Source of the DNA: an uncultured Planctomycetota bacterium
GTDB lineage: Bacteria > Planctomycetota > UBA1135 > GCA-002686595
DNA length: 5,831 bases
Assembly (NCBI GenBank): GCA_903829565.1
Contig: CAIKQM010000284.1
Location: 1 to 5,831, forward strand
Direction of reading: 5' to 3'
Numbering within the stretch: the first letter of the stretch is position 1; each line of letters starts with the position of its first letter. The notes below the pieces were generated by a model, which saw nothing but the letters and a program-made list of their open reading frames with translations, was not told the DNA's origin and made no database searches. Of the stretch, positions 1 to 4,346 are shown one piece after another. Made by a program: the position numbers and the translations under genes.

Positions 1-2
1 AA

Positions 3-464
3 CCGCACTTGCATGCCGACACCACGGTGCCGATGGAGCGCATCCATGAAACGCGTCGCGTGTTGACCCCCAAGGTCGGGCGTGTGCGCGTCACGGTCAG
101 TTCGGGCGAGGTCTTTGAAGGCCGCTTGTATGCGATCGGCGAAGGCAGCGTGTGGCTCGACACGGACCTCGGGCGCATGGCCTTGCCCGCCGATGGTGTG
201 CGCGGCGTCGAGACCCTGAGCAGCACTGCCCAAGCGCCCGTGCTGGGCGATAAGGGTTCGCAAGCTCTCGCTGGTCTGCGCCGTGTGCGCGTCGTCTGCG
301 AAGGCGGCGTCTTCACTGGCGCGCTCCTGTCGCAGCAGGGGGACGAGGTCCTGCTGATGACCGATGAGGGCTCGCGCATCAAGCTCAAGGCGCTGCGCGT
401 CGAGTCGGTGTCGCGCGAAGGCACCCAAGTGCGGGGCCGAATCAGCCCGCAGAAGAAACAGTAA
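3..464 (+). CDS. Hypothetical protein with two tandem SH3/Sm-like barrel units (5' end uncertain, possibly partial)
   Basis: I do not recognise the gene. The reading frame is open to the left window edge and ends with TAA at 462-464. Possible starts are TTG at 9 and ATG at 33, neither with a Shine-Dalgarno sequence, so this may be the C-terminal part of a longer protein. Two stretches align with each other, at about nt 81-218 and 279-413. Both begin RVRV, continue with a Gly, then VF.G.L, a V.L.TD.G turn, and end in a hydrophobic V..VE. This alternation of short beta strands around a conserved Gly resembles the small SH3-like/Sm-like barrels that bind nucleic acid or peptide, but the fold is inferred from pattern only. 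A linker rich in Ala, Ser and Gly joins the units, and the tail is basic (PQKKQ). No signal peptide or membrane segment is visible in the part seen. The next gene follows closely and may share its transcript. The coding call is fairly firm; the function is unknown. Confidence 0.62.
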   Translation, partial: PHLHADTTVPMERIHETRRVLTPKVGRVRVTVSSGEVFEGRLYAIGEGSVWLDTDLGRMALPADGVRGVETLSSTAQAPVLGDKGSQALAGLRRVRVVCEGGVFTGALLSQQGDEVLLMTDEGSRIKLKALRVESVSREGTQVRGRISPQKKQ

Positions 465-514
465 GCGCTTGGCAGACTAAGATGGTCGCGGGGCTCGCCG
501 CCTCGCACACCATC

Positions 515-2089
515 ATGAAGCTCCGCCTCCTGCCCCTCTGGGGTGCGCTCCTCCTCGCTCTCGCTGGGCCGCTCTTTGCGTTTGACGAAGAGACGGTTCA
601 GAACTTCAAGAAGTACTTCAAGACCTACAAGGAGCCCGCCGCGCGCGTGGAAGCCGTGTTGGCTTTGGAGAACCTGCCCGAGGTCGCCATCGTCGACCTC
701 GTCGTGCCGATCTTGAAGGACGCCGATCCGGATGTGGTGCGCGCTGCGATTCGCGTGCTGACCACGATGAAGGACCCAGCGCAGATCGCCGCGTTGAAGG
801 CGGTCTTGGAGAAGGAGAAGACCGAGGCCATTCGTGTTGGCATCTTGCGCGCCTTGTCGGAGTCCAAGGCCGATGGAGCGGCAGCAGCCGCGGTGCAGTT
901 GTTGGGCGACAAGTCCTGGGAAGTGCGCCGTCGCGCCTTGCAGTTGTTGATGAACGCCAAGGCCGCGGATTCAGCCGAGAAGGTCGCGCCGCTGGGCTTG
1001 GACACGGAGCCTGCTGTGCGCGCACAAGCGCTCGACACGCTTGCTTCCTTTAAGAGCGACCTCGTCGTGCCCAAGGCGATCGCCAACCTGAACGATGCTG
1101 TGTGGCAAGTGCGCGCCTCGGCCTTCGCGGCCTTGAAAGCTGTGCGCCACAAAGATGCGGTCGAACCGCTGGTGCTGCGCATGCAGCAAGAAGAAGGGCG
1201 TTTGGTACCCGATCTAGCCGAGACGCTAGCCAATTTGACAGGCCAAGAGCATGGCTCCGACCCGCTCAAGTGGAAGACGTGGTGGGACCAGAACAGGGCC
1301 AACTACACGCTGCCCACGGAAGAGGCGATCATCTACTTCCGCACGCGGCGCGAAGCCGCTACCGGTGACAAGAAGCCGCAGTGGTCGCACCCGCGCACGG
1401 CAGTGACGGGCTATCACGGCATTGAAACCACGTCGCGTTCGATCCTCTTCATCATCGATGTGTCGGGCTCGATGGAAGCCGAAGTGATCGAGAAGGAACG
1501 CTTCAGCGACGGCAAGTACCCGTCCATGCAACGCATCGACATCGTCAAGACCGAGCTGATGCGCACCATCGATCGCCTCGATGCGAATGTGAACTTCAAC
1601 ATCTTGGCCTTCGCCACCAAGGTCGACCCGTGGAAGAAGGATCTCGTGCCGTCCAACATCGTCAACAAGTCCGCTGCCAAGGATTGGATCCGCGGGCTGG
1701 AGGCGATTGGCGGCAACTCCAAAGAAGACCTCGCCTCTGCTGGTCTGGTCGGTTCGGCCAACATGGAGATGGGCAAGACCAACACCTACGGCGCCCTGAT
1801 GGCTGGCTTGGGCATCGACGCCGCCAAGAAGGACAAGGGCCCCGCGACAGGTGCCGCGGTTCCGGACAAGAACTACAAGGTCGGCGTGGACACGATGTTC
1901 TTCCTCTCGGACGGCCGCCCGACGGTGGGGGACTACATCGATCCGGAAGACATCAAGCGCGAGGTCAAGGCCGCCAACGAACTGCGCAAGGTCGTCATCC
2001 ACACCATCGCCATCGGTGAGTTCCAGAAGGAGTTCATGAAGCGCATCGCCGAGGACAACGGCGGCGTGTTCGTGGATTTGGGCCGCTAG
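515..2089 (+). CDS. Exported HEAT-repeat protein with C-terminal von Willebrand factor A domain
   Basis: The ATG at 515 is preferred because it gives a compact signal peptide: MKLR, a hydrophobic core of about 17 residues, then LFA before FDEE. An in-frame ATG at 482 would add 11 residues (535 aa total); neither start has a Shine-Dalgarno sequence. Numbering from 482, residues about 50-253 are six or seven HEAT-like helical repeats with the recurring VR..A...L pattern (for example around 86, 148, 179 and 210). A TG....D...W..WW linker follows at about 253-268, a pattern I associate with planctomycete HEAT proteins. The VWA domain covers about 318-533 with a complete MIDAS: D326-V-S-G-S-M, T433 and D477 in LSDGRPT. 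Such domains bind a divalent metal and protein ligands, so this is probably an envelope or periplasmic adaptor rather than an enzyme. It ends shortly after GGVFVDLGR. Its partner is unknown. The gene and domains are secure; the biological role is inferred. Confidence 0.9.
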   Translation: MKLRLLPLWGALLLALAGPLFAFDEETVQNFKKYFKTYKEPAARVEAVLALENLPEVAIVDLVVPILKDADPDVVRAAIRVLTTMKDPAQIAALKAVLEKEKTEAIRVGILRALSESKADGAAAAAVQLLGDKSWEVRRRALQLLMNAKAADSAEKVAPLGLDTEPAVRAQALDTLASFKSDLVVPKAIANLNDAVWQVRASAFAALKAVRHKDAVEPLVLRMQQEEGRLVPDLAETLANLTGQEHGSDPLKWKTWWDQNRANYTLPTEEAIIYFRTRREAATGDKKPQWSHPRTAVTGYHGIETTSRSILFIIDVSGSMEAEVIEKERFSDGKYPSMQRIDIVKTELMRTIDRLDANVNFNILAFATKVDPWKKDLVPSNIVNKSAAKDWIRGLEAIGGNSKEDLASAGLVGSANMEMGKTNTYGALMAGLGIDAAKKDKGPATGAAVPDKNYKVGVDTMFFLSDGRPTVGDYIDPEDIKREVKAANELRKVVIHTIAIGEFQKEFMKRIAEDNGGVFVDLGR

Positions 2090-2100
2090 ATTTGGGCCGC
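2075..2100 (+). repeat. 12-bp direct repeat spanning the stop codon of the HEAT/VWA gene
   Basis: GATTTGGGCCGC occurs at 2075-2086 and again at 2089-2100, a 14-base period. The first copy encodes the terminal residues DLGR and the TAG stop lies at the junction. The second copy is in another frame and is not translated. It looks like a short tandem duplication. Confidence 0.85.
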
Positions 2101-2168
2101 CGAAGGGGGCTCCACGGCCGTCTAGCGCTGGATTGACGCGCTTTGGGGCTGTGGAATCGCGGTTGCGG

Positions 2169-2197
2169 TTGACTAGGTCGACCCTAGCCCCTATCCT
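2169..2197 (+). promoter_or_regulatory. Sigma70-type promoter for tRNA-Pro
   Basis: TTGACT at 2169-2174 matches the -35 consensus at five of six bases. TATCCT at 2192-2197 matches the -10 at four of six, including the first T-A and the final T. The spacer is exactly 17 bases. Transcription would start near 2204, leaving about ten leader bases before the mature tRNA at 2214. The spacer contains the palindrome GGTCGACC (2176-2183), flanked by CTAG at 2173-2176 and 2184-2187. Confidence 0.6.
2173..2187. repeat. Inverted repeat inside the tRNA promoter spacer
   Basis: CTAGG (2173-2177) and CCTAG (2183-2187) are perfect inverted arms around TCGAC. The overlapping GGTCGACC at 2176-2183 is itself a perfect palindrome. 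The position between -35 and -10 would suit an operator, but five-base arms can arise by chance, so binding is only a guess. Confidence 0.45.
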
Positions 2198-2213
2198 TCT
2201 CCGTCCCAATCGT

Positions 2214-2291
2214 CGGGGCGTAGCTCAGCTTGGCTAGAGCGTTGCGTTCGGGACGCAAAGGCCGGAGGTTCGAATCCTCTCGCCCCGACCA
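2214..2291 (+). tRNA. tRNA-Pro (anticodon CGG)
   Basis: A full cloverleaf can be folded. The acceptor stem CGGGGCG (2214-2220) pairs with CGCCCCG (2281-2287) over seven perfect pairs, with the C1-G72 pair typical of bacterial tRNA-Pro. The D stem is GCTC/GAGC (2223-2226 with 2237-2240). The anticodon stem is TTGCG/CGCAA (2242-2246 with 2254-2258) around the loop TTCGGGA, giving anticodon CGG at 2249-2251 followed by G37, as expected for proline. The variable loop has five bases. The T stem GGAGG/CCTCT (one G-T pair) encloses TTCGAAT at 2269-2275. The discriminator is A2288 and CCA is genome-encoded at 2289-2291. It reads CCG, a codon used often in these genes. Confidence 0.97.
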
Positions 2292-2293
2292 TC

Positions 2294-2316
2294 TCCTGCC
2301 GTTTCCTACGGCAGGA
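2294..2316 (+). terminator. Strong hairpin directly after the tRNA (terminator-like, no U-tract)
   Basis: TCCTGCCGT (2294-2302) and ACGGCAGGA (2308-2316) form nine perfect base pairs around the loop TTCCT, starting three bases after the encoded CCA. The position fits 3'-end formation of the tRNA transcript. The following bases are AGCCTGTGG, not a T-run, so it is not a classical intrinsic terminator. It could instead block 3' exonucleases or guide processing. The hairpin is certain as sequence; its termination role is inferred. Confidence 0.5.
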
Positions 2317-2370
2317 AGCCTGTGGAATCTGGTGCGGCGATGTTGCACATTGCTTTGCGCCTCCACTGGT

Positions 2371-2388
2371 TCTAGAGCAAGCTCTAGA
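2371..2388. repeat. Perfect 8+2+8 palindrome (TCTAGAGC arms)
   Basis: TCTAGAGC (2371-2378) and GCTCTAGA (2381-2388) are perfect inverted arms separated by AA. A two-base gap is too tight for a full-length RNA hairpin, so a dimeric protein binding site is as likely as an RNA structure. It lies about 190 bases upstream of rho. Confidence 0.6.
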
Positions 2389-2400
2389 GGAAGCCGCAGC

Positions 2401-2458
2401 TCCTTCGGCCGTACCTACAGCCCTAGGACTCTCACGCGAACCCTTATGGTCGGGTTCG
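2401..2458 (+). promoter_or_regulatory. Candidate rho leader element: C-rich, G-poor stretch followed by a hairpin
   Basis: Bases 2401-2445 contain 19 C and 8 G by hand count, with many YC dinucleotides, the composition favoured by Rho-loading (rut) sites. A perfect 7-bp hairpin follows: CGAACCC (2437-2443) with GGGTTCG (2452-2458) around TTATGGTC. rho is autoregulated by Rho-dependent attenuation in its leader in E. coli, so a self-attenuation element is plausible upstream of rho here. This is inference from composition and position. Confidence 0.3.
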
Positions 2459-2525
2459 GTTCGACTTCCTCGGCGCAGGGTTCCTAGCACGCCTAGCTAC
2501 CCAAGCACGCGCTGGCGTAGCGCCG

Positions 2526-2548
2526 GTCGACGATCTCAAGGCGTCGAC
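2526..2548 (+). repeat. 7-bp inverted repeat shortly upstream of rho
   Basis: GTCGACG (2526-2532) and CGTCGAC (2542-2548) are perfect inverted arms around a nine-base loop, 31 bases before the rho ATG. In RNA this would form a hairpin in the 5' leader; in DNA it could be an operator. A smaller GGCG-TAG-CGCC hairpin lies just before it at 2514-2524. From 2292 to 2579 I see no credible protein gene and no convincing rho promoter. Confidence 0.45.
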
Positions 2549-2579
2549 AGGTCTAGCTCGGGCGAGACGGTCCACAACG

Positions 2580-4334
2580 ATGGCTTTTGACGACATGCTC
2601 CCTCAAGACATGCTGCCTGACGACACGCAACGCGAGCCCACACCTCCTTCGGAAGGTGAATTCGGCTACGACCCTCACTTCAGTCAGCGTCGTCGCCGCC
2701 GTAGAGGTCGCGGGCGCGGGACGTTCACGAACACCGAGGCGACGGAGACGGGGCGCGAAGCGGATACGCGCGACGAGCCGAGTGAGCCCATGGGTACGGC
2801 TCCCGCCAACACGTCGTCCGTCGGCACGCCAGACGACTTCCGTCCGCGCGCAGGTGTGCAGCAGCATGCGCCGGTAGAGGCCCTGCCTGGCGAGGATTTC
2901 GACGACGGCATTGATGCGATTGGTGCTCCGGATGAGGTGCGCACCTTCCAACGCCGGCGCGGACGGCGCGGGCGCCCGATCGGTGGTGGCGGTGGCGGCG
3001 GCGGTGGCGGCGAAGCTGTGCAACGGCCGTCGCACCCTGGCCAGCGTTGGGACGAACGTCCGCAGGAGGCCGCGGCTCCTGCCGTTGCGCATCCCGAGCC
3101 TTCGTGGTCGGACGATCATTCCGCCAGTTGGGGCGGTGCCGAAGAGGACGAAGCGCACACCTCCGCCATCGAACCCGCTCCGTGGGGTAGCGAGCGTCAC
3201 GAGCCTGCAGCTGCGCAGCAGCAAAAGGGCGGTGGCGTGTTCATGCTCGAGATGGGTGGCTTCGGCACTCTGCGTCATGAAGAGACGAACTACCTGCCGT
3301 CGAAGAGCGACATCTTCGTGCCGCAGCGCGTGGTCCAGCAGTACAAGCTCAAGAACGGCATGCAGGTCGAGGGCCGTCTGGGCCGCGGTCAAAAGCATCA
3401 GTACGCGCTGACCGATGTCCACACCATCGACGGCAAGACTCCGCGCGAGGCGCAGCAAACGCCGCAGTTCAAGAACCTCGTGACCATCGACCCGGACTTC
3501 CATTACGCGGTCGGCGATGCGTCGGGCGAAACGACCATGCGCATCTTGGATCTCCTGTGCCCCGTGGGTCGCGGACAGCGCGGCTTGATCGTGGCACCGC
3601 CGCGCACCGGCAAGACGACCTTGTTGCGCGATTTCGCCAAGGGCATCACGGAAGGCTATCCGGATGTGCACTTGTTCGTGTTGCTGGTGGACGAACGTCC
3701 CGAGGAGGCCACGGATTGGAAGCGCAGTGCGACCAAGGCGCATGTCTTTGCTTCGACTTCGGATGAGTCACCCAAGACGCATGTGCAACTTGCAGAGACC
3801 GTCTGGGCGCGTTGCATGCGGTTGGTCGAGCTCGGTCAAGATGTGATCTTGTTGCTCGACTCGATCACGCGCCTGGCGCGCGCGTACAACAACTTGCAAG
3901 GTGGCAGCGGCAAGACCATGTCAGGTGGACTTGACAGCCGTGCGATGGAGCGTCCGCGCCAGATTTTCGGTTCGGCGCGCAACACCGAGAACGCCGGCTC
4001 GTTGACCATCTTGGGTACAGCCTTGATCGAGACCGGCTCCAAGATGGATCAACTGATCTTCGAGGAGTTCAAGGGCACCGGCAACATGGAGGTTGTGCTG
4101 TCGCGCAAGCTCGCGGACCGGCGCATCTTCCCTGCGATGGACATCGAGAAGTCGGGCACGCGCAAGGAAGAGAAGCTCATCTCCGCCAAGCGCCTGAAGA
4201 GTGTGCACATCTTGCGCCGCGTGCTGCAGCGCATGAACTTCATCGAGGCCATGGACCTGTTGGTGACCAAGCTCGATGATGTGGCGCGCACGGATGACTT
4301 CCTCAAGCGCTTTGAAGTGGACCCCGAAGCCTAA
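2580..4334 (+). CDS. rho: Transcription termination factor Rho with long low-complexity N-terminal region
   Basis: Rho is a hexameric RNA-dependent ATPase and translocase that ends transcription. This protein has 584 residues against 419 in E. coli. Residues 219-265 match the RNA-binding cold-shock-like domain (GGFGTLR at 226-232; DIFV at 244-247). The ATPase core is complete: Walker A APPRTGKT at 339-346 (K345), catalytic E372 in DERPEE, Walker B DVILLLD ending at D427, Q-loop SGK with K445, FKGTGNMEVVLSRK at 497-510, R528 in SGTRKEE and the arginine finger in HILRR at about 546. Residues 1-217 are unlike the E. coli N-terminal helical bundle. They have a DMLPQDMLPDD repeat, a run of six Arg then GRGRG (37-47), RRRGRR (125-130), Gly10 (135-144), Trp-containing acidic stretches and AAAQQQ. 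ATG 2580 is the natural start, with no clear Shine-Dalgarno. The glycosyltransferase gene follows after 12 bases. Confidence 0.97.
   Translation: MAFDDMLPQDMLPDDTQREPTPPSEGEFGYDPHFSQRRRRRRGRGRGTFTNTEATETGREADTRDEPSEPMGTAPANTSSVGTPDDFRPRAGVQQHAPVEALPGEDFDDGIDAIGAPDEVRTFQRRRGRRGRPIGGGGGGGGGGEAVQRPSHPGQRWDERPQEAAAPAVAHPEPSWSDDHSASWGGAEEDEAHTSAIEPAPWGSERHEPAAAQQQKGGGVFMLEMGGFGTLRHEETNYLPSKSDIFVPQRVVQQYKLKNGMQVEGRLGRGQKHQYALTDVHTIDGKTPREAQQTPQFKNLVTIDPDFHYAVGDASGETTMRILDLLCPVGRGQRGLIVAPPRTGKTTLLRDFAKGITEGYPDVHLFVLLVDERPEEATDWKRSATKAHVFASTSDESPKTHVQLAETVWARCMRLVELGQDVILLLDSITRLARAYNNLQGGSGKTMSGGLDSRAMERPRQIFGSARNTENAGSLTILGTALIETGSKMDQLIFEEFKGTGNMEVVLSRKLADRRIFPAMDIEKSGTRKEEKLISAKRLKSVHILRRVLQRMNFIEAMDLLVTKLDDVARTDDFLKRFEVDPEA
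2982..3011 (+). repeat. GGT/GGC codon tract encoding ten glycines in Rho
   Basis: Ten consecutive Gly codons, mixing GGT and GGC, encode residues 135-144 of Rho in its disordered N-terminal region, just after the RRRGRRGRP segment. Length changes in units of three would keep the frame, so the tract could vary in length between strains without destroying the protein. Confidence 0.85.
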
Positions 4335-4346
4335 GCGCGTGCCCGC

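Noticed and set aside
2095..2121. Terminator for the HEAT/VWA gene using GGCCG/CGGCC arms
   Set aside because: The stem is only five pairs with a long loop and no T-run follows, so it is too weak to call.
1226..2209. A 327-codon open frame on the - strand opposite the VWA domain
   Set aside because: It mirrors the conserved MIDAS-containing gene and runs into the tRNA promoter; its composition is that of a shadow frame.
2340..2375. Short frame ATG to TAG (MLHIALRLHWF) as a rho leader peptide
   Set aside because: Eleven codons with no ribosome binding site and no regulatory codon run; chance occurrence is likely.
2449..2480. GGTTCGAC-like bases as the T-arm of a second or degraded tRNA
   Set aside because: The flanking bases do not pair into a T stem, and no acceptor or anticodon arm can be found upstream.
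2446..2487. Short frame ATG to TAG of 13 codons in the rho leader
   Set aside because: Its ATG lies in the loop of the 2437-2458 hairpin and nothing else supports translation.
2214..2579. tRNA-Pro as an integration (att) site of a mobile element
   Set aside because: No repeated tRNA 3' end, integrase or phage-like gene is visible; rho follows directly.
2553..3743. A 396-codon open frame on the - strand opposite rho
   Set aside because: It lies entirely antisense to the well-supported Rho frame and its translation is Arg/Leu/His-rich, with no family likeness. In GC-rich DNA, long antisense frames arise from codon bias.
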